Shown: positions 36,169 through 44,692, counted from the first letter of the stretch. The stretch is DNA of 49,706 nucleotides from Gammaproteobacteria bacterium RIFCSPHIGHO2_12_FULL_45_12 (GCA_001801665.1 MGYH01000015.1:7391-57096); one strand, 5' to 3'. A program made the numbers and translations. Notes: a model not told the origin generated them from the sequence alone.

Positions 36169-38378
36169 GAACCGGCGGGCAACTCTTTCGGATGATCAAA
36201 TAATCCACTTGGATAACCCAACCGAGACGGCAACACTTTCTCATTAACGCTAACTGACTGAGCCTCGACATGAATTTCATCCTGAACGGAAGCTTGCTTA
36301 CCCTGTTCAGGATCATCCCTACGATAAACTGGTGACCTATGCTGCTCATTACCCGACCCATTCATCAATGTCTGGCGAATTTCATAAAACTGCTTATTCT
36401 GTTTTTTTAAAAAGACAATACGCGCATCCAGTGTCTCCACAAAATAGCGCTTGCTTTCTTGCTTGCGATTGTAATGCAGGCTCGCCAACCTCAAACCGAT
36501 TCCGACCGCCGCCATGGTCGTTGCAATGACCAAAAAGGCAAGCAAAGCAAAAGGACCAAAAAATAAACTCATGCCTCCCGCGACAGAACCCGCCAAAAAT
36601 AAGGAGCGCGCCACAAAAATCCAGGTTTGGCCCGCATTCACTGCCGAATAAACACGTTGCGCCACCTTCTTCACGCTGGTAAACGCTGAGGGTGATTCTT
36701 CCAGTGTTCTGAAGAAACGGTCATTCATCACGCTGTTTTGGGTCAAATCCAGCGTCAATAAATACTTATCCTGTGGGGTGCGGTCTGCCTTCTTCTTGTT
36801 AAGAATCTCTTTTTGTTTTTGCTTCAAAAGATCAAATAACGTACCATCGCCCTTTATTTGGCGATAGCCCTGATTTGCTTTAAATAATTTATCAAACACC
36901 TCATGTTTCGGCTTGCCATTCAAGAGCGCATCCTTCTCTTTGGCTGAATGATACGGCGCAGATAATTTGACTAACACCGCCTCATCAAAAGCCGCTTGCG
37001 CTTTTTTGGCATTCACCACCCAGCGTAACGATGACAAAGCACCGATGAAGCCGCCAAAAGATGCGCCTAAAATGCCGCCCAACACCACCGTTGCAACGGC
37101 ACCAATCGCAGCTGCGGCAGGCGCAAAAACGCTCAGTGCCGATCCCACCAACCATAAAATAAAACTGGCAGCGGTATATTGGTTGATAGCCTCATTGATG
37201 GCATTGATCGCAATGCTAGCCCGCCTGGCGGATGCACTGCCGATGAGAAATTGTTGAGCAATCTTGCTATCTCTAGCTTTTTGTTTATCATCTTCGGTCA
37301 CCGCCTTGCCCTCGTTTGCGGCAGCCGCACCAGGAATCAAATAAGGACGCTTTGATTTCTCATCCAAGAAAAGTAAAGATTTATTTTCCCTATTCACCCG
37401 CTTTGCCACTTTTGCTTCTAGCGGCCTAAACAATCCCATCACATATTGATGCTTTTGCCTAATAAAAAGCTGCTGCCCTAGTTCAGCCTGCATCTGCCGT
37501 AAATTTTCAGTGTCTTGCTTAAGCTGCTTCACGGCTTCTTTTGTTGGGGCAATCTCATTGCGCGCCTGAGCTGCCTTTTTCTTTGCGTGACGTTTTGCCA
37601 AATACACAGAAACATGAATGGCGATCGAGACCGCAATGGCTGCGCCCACCACAATACCCAATACAAAGGGGCCGCCAGCCGCGCCGATACCCACTACCAA
37701 AACGGCAATCATCCACGCAGGCCAAAACACCATGGACGTTCGGTTGAGGACATTCCACACCCGATCCGCCATGCTTAAAGCCTTTTGAGCGTTACTTTTC
37801 TTTTCAGCGACCGGAGCAGGCGTCGGATGAAACTGGACCGCCGACTTATCCAGTAAATGTTGGCCAGCCCGAAGTACCTCCTCGATGGTCACAGGATTCC
37901 CAGGCATAACGCGGTTAAGCTGTTCAAGCAGATGATCCATCCCTAAACGCTTGCTTGCTTTATGTTGATTTAAGATTGACAGCACGATACCAACTGCAAG
38001 CGGCACGAACGATAACATGGCAAGTGACCATGCCACGGGGGGCTTGGACATTCCTTTATAACAGGAAGTCTGTGGATTTTCCTGATCACTATTGCTGTGA
38101 TTGGCGATCACATTCGCAACGACTTTCACCAGTCTGAGAAACGTGTGAAAACCCACGTCCGTTACATCTAGTCCCTTCCAGAAAGCGGCATTTAAATCAG
38201 TTACCCCAATAGCGCCGTCGTCTGCTGGCTCCCCCGTCTTTTGCAAGGCTCTTCGACGCGCCTCATACTCCGCCGCGTTCTGCTGCTGTAGTCTGTTAAA
38301 CTGCTGGGTATTAAATAGCCTCAAACACTCGGCTTGCTCCTCATTATGAGCCTGATTAACAGGAGAGACTGGCATCAT
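36144..38378 (-). CDS. Large orphan multi-hairpin membrane protein; effector candidate
   Basis: A 744-residue product with no recognised family and no signal peptide. Hydrophobic segments lie at ~116-136, as pairs at ~216-260 and ~404-447, and as a pair at ~588-630, separated by long charged helical regions; ~265-305 is a likely coiled coil (KEAVKQLKQDTENLRQMQAE). Repeated internal hairpins within a soluble-looking, Gln/Lys-rich protein are typical of Legionella and Coxiella Dot/Icm effectors that insert in host membranes, but this is inference. Two ATGs are adjacent (38378 and 38375); GAGGG favours the second. The last residues NIGGLRR and the TAA stop are encoded by the R2 array. A direct repeat CTTAA-N6-CTTAA lies just upstream. 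Confidence 0.8.
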   Translation of the reverse strand: MMPVSPVNQAHNEEQAECLRLFNTQQFNRLQQQNAAEYEARRRALQKTGEPADDGAIGVTDLNAAFWKGLDVTDVGFHTFLRLVKVVANVIANHSNSDQENPQTSCYKGMSKPPVAWSLAMLSFVPLAVGIVLSILNQHKASKRLGMDHLLEQLNRVMPGNPVTIEEVLRAGQHLLDKSAVQFHPTPAPVAEKKSNAQKALSMADRVWNVLNRTSMVFWPAWMIAVLVVGIGAAGGPFVLGIVVGAAIAVSIAIHVSVYLAKRHAKKKAAQARNEIAPTKEAVKQLKQDTENLRQMQAELGQQLFIRQKHQYVMGLFRPLEAKVAKRVNRENKSLLFLDEKSKRPYLIPGAAAANEGKAVTEDDKQKARDSKIAQQFLIGSASARRASIAINAINEAINQYTAASFILWLVGSALSVFAPAAAAIGAVATVVLGGILGASFGGFIGALSSLRWVVNAKKAQAAFDEAVLVKLSAPYHSAKEKDALLNGKPKHEVFDKLFKANQGYRQIKGDGTLFDLLKQKQKEILNKKKADRTPQDKYLLTLDLTQNSVMNDRFFRTLEESPSAFTSVKKVAQRVYSAVNAGQTWIFVARSLFLAGSVAGGMSLFFGPFALLAFLVIATTMAAVGIGLRLASLHYNRKQESKRYFVETLDARIVFLKKQNKQFYEIRQTLMNGSGNEQHRSPVYRRDDPEQGKQASVQDEIHVEAQSVSVNEKVLPSRLGYPSGLFDHPKELPAGSNIGGLRR

Positions 38379-38389
38379 GTACCCTCGTT

Positions 38390-38406
38390 CTTAACATTAT
38401 CTTAAG
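38390..38406. promoter_or_regulatory. PmrA-box-like motif upstream of the 744-residue gene
   Basis: On the plus strand the sequence is CTTAACATTATCTTAAG, which fits the pattern cTTAA-N2-TT-N2-cTTAA described for PmrA sites at Coxiella type IV secretion genes. It ends 12 bases from the start codon. A good -10 (TATAAT on the minus strand, near 38430) lies further upstream, which would put the box in the transcribed leader, unusual for an activator. The region is AT-rich, so chance is possible. Confidence 0.3.
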
Positions 38407-38616
38407 ATTGATAATTTTTATATTATATCGTGAACCCAGTAATACACTAAAATACCATATAATTTCAATATGAACAATATCTATGCTGTGAAATTTATAC
38501 TGTGAAATGGCTTATGCATCGGCTTTGGGCGTTGCTGGTTAAATCATAACTCCCTAGCTTGTCGCTCCGAGCAGCCTAGCCCCTCGGGGCGGGTCAACTA
38601 TCGGAAAAGAACAGTA

Positions 38617-38665
38617 AACCGTTCATGCCGAGGAGGGTGCGAAGCACCCATCTCGAGGCATTTTC
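38617..38665. repeat. Short palindromic hairpin repeat
   Basis: GTTCATGCCGAGGAGGGTGC pairs with GCACCCATCTCGAGGCAT around a GAA loop. It resembles the common dispersed 'GTTC...CTGAGG...CTCGAAG' hairpins of bacterial genomes. No T-run follows, so it is not an evident terminator. The remaining DNA in 38407-38705 shows no gene. Confidence 0.5.
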
Positions 38666-38705
38666 TAGGGCCTGCCGTCAATTAGTCAGCATGAATTTCG
38701 GACCA

Positions 38706-38956
38706 TTTACATGGTCTAATTTTAAATCTATTAACTGTGTCATTCCCGCGAATGAATAAAGAAAATGAAATTTGATTTGGTGGATTACGGCAAAAAGCAC
38801 CTAATCCACCCTACATGGTCTAATTTTAAATCTATCAACTGTGTCATTCCTGCGCGGGAATGACACTTCAAGCGGGAATGACACTTCAAATTGTACATTT
38901 TAATCAAATCTGATTTTTTTATAATTTAATCATTCGCAAAAAGATCGTGGAAATGT
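38706..38956. repeat. R4 repeat, interrupted by an R2 unit
   Basis: The stretch beginning TACATGGTCTAATTTTAAAT and running through CTGTGTCATTCC occurs twice (38708 and 38812, 104 bases apart) on either side of an inverted R2 unit (38777-38815). The right part, CAAATTGTACATTTTAATC to GATCGTGGAAATGT (ends 38956), matches the 45595 copy, and GATCGTGGAAATGT is the inverted complement of the left end of the other R4 copies (ACATTTCCACGATC). From 38957 to 39024 a decayed R3-like fragment (TTCCGAGCACAGCGAGGAATC) is visible. Confidence 0.7.
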
Positions 38957-39024
38957 CGGTTCCGAGCACAGCGAGGAATCTCCCTACTCCCTAGCGTGGC
39001 ATAGTCTTTAACATAATGTGCCCC

Positions 39025-39165
39025 TTATAATTGCGAAGCTGACCTTTGAATCGCCTTGCCATTACTTTGCATGTCTTGTCCAAGACCGGAAACGGTATGT
39101 TGGCAAGCCGTTAAGAAAGCCACACCCATCAAGATGACACCTAACAAAAACATGTGCTTTTTCAT
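39025..39165 (-). CDS. Entericidin-like small lipoprotein
   Basis: A 46-residue product, too short for most ORF filters. It begins MKKHMFLLGVILMGVAFLTA followed by Cys21: a lipoprotein signal peptide with lipobox LTAC. The mature part QHTVSGLGQDMQSNGKAIQ matches the entericidin A/B layout (CNTxxGxGxDIxxxGxAI). Entericidins are small membrane lipoproteins; in E. coli ecnA/ecnB form an antidote/toxin pair linked to stationary-phase lysis. Only one gene is present here. An AAGGAA ribosome binding site lies ~11 bases upstream. It follows cyoD by 43 bases on the same strand. Confidence 0.85.
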   Translation of the reverse strand: MKKHMFLLGVILMGVAFLTACQHTVSGLGQDMQSNGKAIQRSASQL

Positions 39166-39208
39166 TTTCAACATTTCCTTCCTATTATTTATTCAGGCCC
39201 TACCAGAG

Positions 39209-39550
39209 TCAGGGCATCATCATATGATAATGCAAGTTAGACATAATCCACAATGAGCCGGCGACAATCGCCGTTAAGATCACGCCGATAAAAACAAGCG
39301 ACATCACATTGGTACGAGCTTGTTCGGTTTGCGTGTTAAGCCGCAAAAAACACAGCACCTGAACCACAAACTGCACACAAGCTGCCATATAAATGATGAC
39401 AAAGGTTTGTCCTTTATCAAACTGTTGCGACATCACCGCCCAAAACGCCGCCACCGTCAACAAGGAACAGGCAATCATGCCCACCGTATAGATGCCAAGC
39501 TTTTTATGCCCAACGCCAAAATCAGGCTCGCAAACGTCATGATGCGCCAT
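39209..39550 (-). CDS. cyoD: Cytochrome bo3 ubiquinol oxidase subunit IV
   Basis: CyoD is the small three-helix subunit of the bo3 oxidase, needed for assembly of the CuB centre. The start chosen is the ATG at 39550, one base after the cyoC stop, giving 113 residues (MAHHDVCEPDFGVGHKKLG); the ORF extends 17 codons into cyoC without RBS support. Three membrane segments follow, with FVIIYMAACVQFVVQVLCFL characteristic of the family. It is the last cyo gene here; no cyoE is present downstream. Confidence 0.93.
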   Translation of the reverse strand: MAHHDVCEPDFGVGHKKLGIYTVGMIACSLLTVAAFWAVMSQQFDKGQTFVIIYMAACVQFVVQVLCFLRLNTQTEQARTNVMSLVFIGVILTAIVAGSLWIMSNLHYHMMMP

Positions 39551-39551
39551 G

Positions 39552-40148
39552 TTAAATTGCTCCCACCAGATAGACAATGGTAAATACAAAAATCCAGACA
39601 ATATCCAGAAAATTCCAGAACAACCCCAGGTAAGTCATTCGACGCTTGGTAATGTGGGTGATCTTTAAAAAAGACAATTGAAAAATAGTGAACAAAATCC
39701 AGCATAGGCCAATACTCACATGCAGCCCATGCGTCCCGACCAGCGTGAAAAAAGAGGAAGCTTGCCCACTGATATCCCACCGAAACCCCACACTGGCAAG
39801 ATACCTGAATTCTTTTAATTCCATCGCAATAAAGCTCGCTCCCAGCATAAAGGTGGCCATCAGCCAAACTTGAACGTTAAGCAATTTATTTTTATTCAGG
39901 TTTAACGCGGCGAGGCAAAAGGTAAAGTTTGAAGCCAGCAATAAAAATGTTTCTAACATGACATCTTTTAAATCCATATAATTTTTTAGCATGGCGCCCG
40001 GCGCGCCTGGCGCATTTAACACAATAAAGGTGGCAAACAGGGAACCAAACAAAATGCAATCTGTCAGAATATAAAGCCAAAACCCAAATACGTCAGCGGC
40101 ATCCGTCTCATGTTGGTGGTGAACCTCAAGCACTCGCTCTGCCTCCAT
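39552..40148 (-). CDS. cyoC: Cytochrome bo3 ubiquinol oxidase subunit III
   Basis: A 198-residue protein with five hydrophobic segments typical of quinol oxidase subunit III. The N-terminus EVHHQHETDAADVFGFWLYI carries the family motif 'FGFWLYLMTDCILF'; GTHGLHVSIGLCW and FLDIVWIFVFTIVYL follow. Its ATG overlaps the cyoB stop (TGATG), so translation is coupled. Confidence 0.95.
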   Translation of the reverse strand: MEAERVLEVHHQHETDAADVFGFWLYILTDCILFGSLFATFIVLNAPGAPGAMLKNYMDLKDVMLETFLLLASNFTFCLAALNLNKNKLLNVQVWLMATFMLGASFIAMELKEFRYLASVGFRWDISGQASSFFTLVGTHGLHVSIGLCWILFTIFQLSFLKITHITKRRMTYLGLFWNFLDIVWIFVFTIVYLVGAI

Positions 40149-42142
40149 CAGACAGCCTCCCTCATATGTGCCAATTCAGTTTGCTTGACCGTTTCAGCAT
40201 CTAGATAATAATCAGTATGGGTATTAAATGATTTCACAATGATCGTGGCAATGATCACGACAAAACTAACAACGCCTGGTATCCACATTTGCCAAACCAG
40301 TGAAAAACCCAATATACCCGTAAATAAAGCAATGATGAATCCTGCGGGTGTATTCTTGGGTAAATGAATGGGCTGGTAATGACGCTCTGCGCCATCCGGC
40401 AAGCAAGTGTGCCGACCCGCCTCTTTTGCCGCCCAAAACGGATCAAGCTCGCAGACGGTGGGTAAAATGGCAAAATTATAAATGGGCGCGGGCGATGACA
40501 CCGTCCACTCCAGTGTACGGCCATTCCACATATCCCCCGTCTTGTCTCGCAACGCATCGCGATTTTTAATGCTGACATACAACTGGATCAATTGCGTCAC
40601 AATGCCCATGAATATAATGGCGGTACCGATGGCGGCAACAATCAAATAAGGCTGATACATGGTATTGGCATAATGATTCACGCGTCGCATAAAGCCACTT
40701 AATCCCAGAATATAAAGCGGCATGAACGCAATATAAAATCCTGTCACCCAAAAAGCAAAAGCCCACTTCCCCCATGTTTCATCCAGCCTGAAACCAAACA
40801 CTTTAGGGAACCAGTAAATGACACCCGCAAAGTAACCAAACAACACACCGCCGATAATGACATTATGAAAATGCGCCACTAAAAACAAACTATTATGCAT
40901 CTGAAAATCAACAGGCGGGACTGCCAGCATGACACCGGTCATGCCGCCAATGGCAAACGTGGTAAAAAAGGCCGTCACCCACAACATCGGCGTCGCTAAA
41001 ATAATACGTCCTTTATACATGGTAAACAGCCAGTTAAACACTTTGACACCCGTAGGAATGGCAATCACCATGGTGGCTATACCAAAAAAAGCATTCACAT
41101 CAGCGCCTGCGCCCATGGTAAAGAAGTGATGCAACCAGACAATAAAAGACAAAACGGTGATAATGGCCATGGCATAGACCATGGTGGTGTATCCAAATAA
41201 TTTTTTCTGGCTGAAAGTCGCGACCACTTCTGAAAAAACACCGAATGCGGGCAAAATTAAAATATAAACTTCAGGATGGCCCCATATCCAGATGAGATTG
41301 ACATACATCATGACATTGCCGCCCGCAAAGTCGGTGAAAAAGTGCATGCCCAGCATTCTGTCTAACGCTAACAACGCCAGCGTGACGGTCAAGACGGGAA
41401 AAGCAAGCGCCACCAAGATCATGGAACAAAGCACCGACCAGACAAACACGGGCATCTTCATCAACGTCATGCCTTTGCAACGCATTTTAACAATGGTCAC
41501 AATAAAATTAATGCTTGCCAGCAAGGTGCCGACACCGGCAATCTGTAACGACCAAATAAAATAATCCACCCCAACCCCTGGGCTATAATATAGTCCGGAT
41601 AAGGGGGGATACGCCAACCAGCCCGTCCCCGCAAAATCGCCAATGACGAGTGAGGCATTGCATAACATAGCACCCACAAACGTAAGCCAAAAACTTAAGG
41701 AATTTAAATAAGGATACGCGACATCTCGTGCGCCAATTTGTAACGGAACCACCATATTAAGCAGTGCGAACATGAAAGGCATGGCCACAAAAAAAATCAT
41801 GATGACACCATGCGCGCTGAATATCTGATCATAATGTGAGGGTGGCAGATAACCGGTTGACGTACCCGCTGCCAATGCTTGCTGGGACCGCATTAAAATG
41901 GCATCTGAAAACCCGCGAAGCAGCATGACGGTGGCCAGCATCAAATACATGATGCCAATTTTTTTGTGATCAACCGACGTCACCCAGTCATGCCAGACAT
42001 AAGACCATTTTTTTTCATAAGTGATATAACCTAACACACCGAAAAAAAAGATGGCCATGAACAGTCCGGCCCCCATAATGATGCCCGAATCAAAGGGAAT
42101 GGCACTTAATGTTAAATTGCCAAAAATTAATTTTTCCAACAT
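40148..42142 (-). CDS. cyoB: Cytochrome bo3 ubiquinol oxidase subunit I
   Basis: CyoB is the catalytic haem-copper subunit; it oxidises ubiquinol, reduces oxygen to water and pumps protons. At 664 residues it equals the E. coli protein in length. Visible ligands and channels: YDQIFSAHGVIMIFFVAMPF (haem His), WIWGHPEVYILILPAFG (CuB His cross-linked to Tyr), LHHFFTMGAG (CuB His pair), LVAHFHNVIIGG (haem His pair) and the YFIWSLQIAGVGT region. It is followed by cyoC with a 1-base overlap and preceded by cyoA at 14 bases. Confidence 0.97.
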   Translation of the reverse strand: MLEKLIFGNLTLSAIPFDSGIIMGAGLFMAIFFFGVLGYITYEKKWSYVWHDWVTSVDHKKIGIMYLMLATVMLLRGFSDAILMRSQQALAAGTSTGYLPPSHYDQIFSAHGVIMIFFVAMPFMFALLNMVVPLQIGARDVAYPYLNSLSFWLTFVGAMLCNASLVIGDFAGTGWLAYPPLSGLYYSPGVGVDYFIWSLQIAGVGTLLASINFIVTIVKMRCKGMTLMKMPVFVWSVLCSMILVALAFPVLTVTLALLALDRMLGMHFFTDFAGGNVMMYVNLIWIWGHPEVYILILPAFGVFSEVVATFSQKKLFGYTTMVYAMAIITVLSFIVWLHHFFTMGAGADVNAFFGIATMVIAIPTGVKVFNWLFTMYKGRIILATPMLWVTAFFTTFAIGGMTGVMLAVPPVDFQMHNSLFLVAHFHNVIIGGVLFGYFAGVIYWFPKVFGFRLDETWGKWAFAFWVTGFYIAFMPLYILGLSGFMRRVNHYANTMYQPYLIVAAIGTAIIFMGIVTQLIQLYVSIKNRDALRDKTGDMWNGRTLEWTVSSPAPIYNFAILPTVCELDPFWAAKEAGRHTCLPDGAERHYQPIHLPKNTPAGFIIALFTGILGFSLVWQMWIPGVVSFVVIIATIIVKSFNTHTDYYLDAETVKQTELAHMREAV

Positions 42143-42156
42143 GGTGATCCCTCTTG

Positions 42157-43110
42157 TTAGTACGCTTGATGGTGATACTTGAGCTGCTGACTGCGCGGAT
42201 GCGACACACCCGTACTATTTTTATAAAGATCAATGACTTGTTCAAATAAACCCGGATCCACACCCGCATAAAATGCGGGCTCATTAGCAATGCTTGGGTT
42301 AAGTAGCAGATGATAAACAGCTTGATTTAAAGGTTTGCCTGTCTGTTGCAAGCGACCGACCCAGGCTTTCATGTCTGCTCGCGATACGCTATGCACAGCA
42401 AAGTGCATGTCAGAAAAGCCTTGCCCATTGTACTGGGTATCCAACCCTTCAAACACCCCAAGCTCATTGGCCAACAAATGCAAGCGGGTACGCATACCGG
42501 CCATGGCATAAATTTGACTTCCTAACTGCGGCACAAAAAACGCACTCATGGGCACATTATCCGTCGTTATCCAAAGCTCTACTTGTTGCCCGACGGGAAT
42601 TTCAAGAAAATTAAGCGTAGCAATATTTTGCTCCGGGTAAATAAACAGCCATTTCCAAGGTAAGGCAATGGCTTGAATGACTAAAGGTGCCTCTGTATGA
42701 CCCGTGATGGGCTTATAGGGATCAAGATCATGTGTCGCTTTCCAGGTGATGACTGCCAACACAACAATGATGGCGCAGGGAATTCCCCACCAAAGCGACT
42801 CCAAAAAATAACTATGCGCCCAATTGGGCTGATAATCTTCTGTCTGGTGAGAGGCCTGGTAGTGATAAATAAAGGTGAGGCTCATCACAATGACTGGCAG
42901 CACCACAATTAACATGAGCGCGAGCGTATCAAAAAAAAGCTTGCGCTCCTGATAAGCCACCACCCCTTTCGGTGCCAGGACACCCACCAAATGTCCGCTA
43001 CAGGCAGTCAGGCTTAACAGTGAGAGACACAGGGATAGCTTTAAAATAAACTTAATAAACCAGCTAAATTGGCCAGTTTGGGCAATACTGCTTCGCATCC
43101 TAGCGGCCAT
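42157..43110 (-). CDS. cyoA: Cytochrome bo3 ubiquinol oxidase subunit II
   Basis: CyoA is the membrane-anchored subunit II, which lacks the CuA site of cytochrome c oxidases. The start is the ATG at 43110 with AGGAG 5 bases upstream, giving 317 residues; the long ORF upstream translates the R1 element and is not part of the protein. It has a lipoprotein signal (LSLLSLTA-Cys37), two membrane helices, and a periplasmic cupredoxin domain (ALPWKWLFIYPEQNIATLN, PVGQQVELWITTDNVPMSAF, VPQLGSQIYAMAGM, NGQGFSDMHFAVHSVS). It is first in cyoABCD. Confidence 0.95.
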   Translation of the reverse strand: MAARMRSSIAQTGQFSWFIKFILKLSLCLSLLSLTACSGHLVGVLAPKGVVAYQERKLFFDTLALMLIVVLPVIVMSLTFIYHYQASHQTEDYQPNWAHSYFLESLWWGIPCAIIVVLAVITWKATHDLDPYKPITGHTEAPLVIQAIALPWKWLFIYPEQNIATLNFLEIPVGQQVELWITTDNVPMSAFFVPQLGSQIYAMAGMRTRLHLLANELGVFEGLDTQYNGQGFSDMHFAVHSVSRADMKAWVGRLQQTGKPLNQAVYHLLLNPSIANEPAFYAGVDPGLFEQVIDLYKNSTGVSHPRSQQLKYHHQAY

Positions 43111-43124
43111 ATGAACTCCTGAGT

Positions 43125-43268
43125 CAGCGATTCCCGCTGAACATGTCGCGATCGGGGATTCCAAAGGGGGAGATCGCGGTTCACCCCCTTTTGGTGCAAG
43201 CAAAAGCGTGGCTTTTGCGCAGCATAAAAACAAGGAAGGCTTCCCGCGTTCTTTAGCGGGAATGGCTG
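43125..43268. mobile_element. R1 MITE-like element, copy c, next to the cyoA start
   Basis: Left end CAGCGATTCCCGCT and right end AGCGGGAATGGCTG as in copies a and b, 144 bp. Flanks CTCCTGAGT and CACCTGAAT match at seven of nine positions, a decayed target duplication. It begins only 14 bases upstream of the cyoA start codon, immediately beyond the ribosome binding site, so any original cyo promoter has been moved ~150 bp away or replaced. Confidence 0.85.
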
Positions 43269-43367
43269 CACCTGAATCGTTTTCCTTTGCATCATTCTAA
43301 TATAATGCTAGGATTTTATGTAGCATGAATTGACATTTATGGACTTTTTTATTTTATATGGATTGAT

Positions 43368-43772
43368 GTGATGACCTGTCATATGTTTGCCCGATGGTTT
43401 GGCGTTGTTTCCGTTCTCCTGTCCCTTGGTATCTTGTTTAATCTTGATGACGCGCTTGACATGGCAAAAAACATGGTGAAGACCGAGACTGGGTACATCA
43501 TGGGCGGCGTACTCCCCATTATTTTTGGCAGCCTGTCTTTGCTTTTCATGGATTGTTTTCACTTCAACTGGCACTTGGTTGTCACCATTGTCAGCGCCAG
43601 CATGTTGCTGGCTGGCACTTATCGCGTTATTTTTGTTTCGCACTGGAAAGCCCTGATGACGAAACATCTGGAAGATATTCCCTTTTTATTTAGTTTATTT
43701 GGTTTAATGCTAGGCGTGGTGCTACTCTATGTTGGTTTTATTGCAAACACATTCAACGTCACTGTCAGTTAA
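43368..43772 (+). CDS. Hypothetical four-helix membrane protein
   Basis: A 134-residue protein with four hydrophobic segments (~8-24, 45-60, 68-86, 105-125) and few charged loops. No recognised family. There are two possible ATGs (43368 and 43383) and no good ribosome binding site at either. It is divergent from cyoA across an R1 element and 57 bases from the R3 element at 43835. Confidence 0.65.
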   Translation: MMTCHMFARWFGVVSVLLSLGILFNLDDALDMAKNMVKTETGYIMGGVLPIIFGSLSLLFMDCFHFNWHLVVTIVSASMLLAGTYRVIFVSHWKALMTKHLEDIPFLFSLFGLMLGVVLLYVGFIANTFNVTVS

Positions 43773-43834
43773 GTGGCCGTTCCCACTGAGACATGCCTCC
43801 TGCAACAAGGTCTAACCAGTAGACTTCACTCCCT

Positions 43835-43996
43835 ATAGTAGGTAACCTAGCTTAGGTTACAAAAATGAGCTGTCGTTCTGAAAAATGAGCTGTCGTTCTG
43901 AGCAAAGCGAAGAATCTCCTAAAAAACACGAGATCCTTCGTCGCAAAAAACGCTCCTCTGGATGACAGTTGCAACCTAAGCCAGGTTACCTACTAT
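43835..43996. repeat. R3 MITE-like element, copy A (complete)
   Basis: A 162-bp element whose ends are 24-base imperfect inverted repeats starting ATAGTAGGTAACCTAGC (one mismatch with the other end, CTTAGGTTGC internal). The interior holds GAGCAAAGCGAAGAATCTCC and ATCCTTCGTCGCAAAAAACG, and a small internal duplication of AAAATGAGCTGTCGTTCTGA. No clear target duplication. Its right end overlaps and supplies the TAG stop of the hydrolase 43993-44676. Confidence 0.88.
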
Positions 43997-44676
43997 CTAT
44001 ACTTCAACAACCAGGCCAACAGCGCGTTCGTAAACGCTTCAGGCTGCTCCATTAAACTCATATGCCCCGCCTTTTTAATGATGACCAGTTCAGCATCAAG
44101 CATGTGAGAGACCAACTGTTCACTATCACTCACCCCAAAGATGGCATCCTCCACCGAATGAATCACCAAGGACTGGCACGCAATCGTCTGCAACAAAGGC
44201 ACGCAGTCTTCACGCATCAGCATCGCGCGCTCCTGAGGAATCAATGCATGCTGGTTGCGAAACAAGATGGACTTGACGGCTGGCAAACACGCCTTTTGAT
44301 AGACAAACCGCCGAGCTAGCTGGTCAATTAAGGGAGCCGTGCGGCCTTGCTCTGCTTCATTGATCATGTCGCGCCTTGCCTGTGCTTTTTCGGGCGAATC
44401 CAATTGCGCGCTGGTATTGGCGAGACATAGTTTTTGCACGCGCCCGGGCGCATGTCTCATCACTTCAAGGGCGACCCATCCACCCATCGAATGACCAGCC
44501 AACAGGAATGAATCAGGCGCAACGTGAAGGACGGCGGCAACCATAGCCTGAGGTGTGCTCGCTCGCGATAAATCAGGCACAATAATATTCACAAACTGGC
44601 GCAGGTGATTGATCTGATCACGCCACACACTCGCATCACACATCAAGCCTGGCAATAGCAACAATGAGGACTGCAT
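43993..44676 (-). CDS. Alpha/beta-hydrolase (esterase-like)
   Basis: The 227-residue single-domain protein starts MQSSLLLLPGLMCDASVWRD (oxyanion region), with nucleophile elbow AGHSMGGWVAL (Ser63), an acid in HSVEDAIFGV and the catalytic His in KKAGHMSLMEQPEAF. It resembles carboxylesterase/BioH-like enzymes; the substrate is unknown. Its stop codon lies within R3 copy A, and a truncated R3 copy lies 16 bases upstream of its start. Confidence 0.85.
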   Translation of the reverse strand: MQSSLLLLPGLMCDASVWRDQINHLRQFVNIIVPDLSRASTPQAMVAAVLHVAPDSFLLAGHSMGGWVALEVMRHAPGRVQKLCLANTSAQLDSPEKAQARRDMINEAEQGRTAPLIDQLARRFVYQKACLPAVKSILFRNQHALIPQERAMLMREDCVPLLQTIACQSLVIHSVEDAIFGVSDSEQLVSHMLDAELVIIKKAGHMSLMEQPEAFTNALLAWLLKYR

Positions 44677-44692
44677 CTGAATCCCCCTGGTT

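Noticed and set aside
38617..38665. Hairpin considered as a terminator
   Set aside because: No T-run follows on either strand and no gene ends nearby; it fits a dispersed palindromic repeat better.
43111..43233. N-terminal extension of cyoA
   Set aside because: The 41 extra codons translate R1; the internal ATG at 43110 has AGGAG and is followed by a lipoprotein signal peptide at the expected distance.
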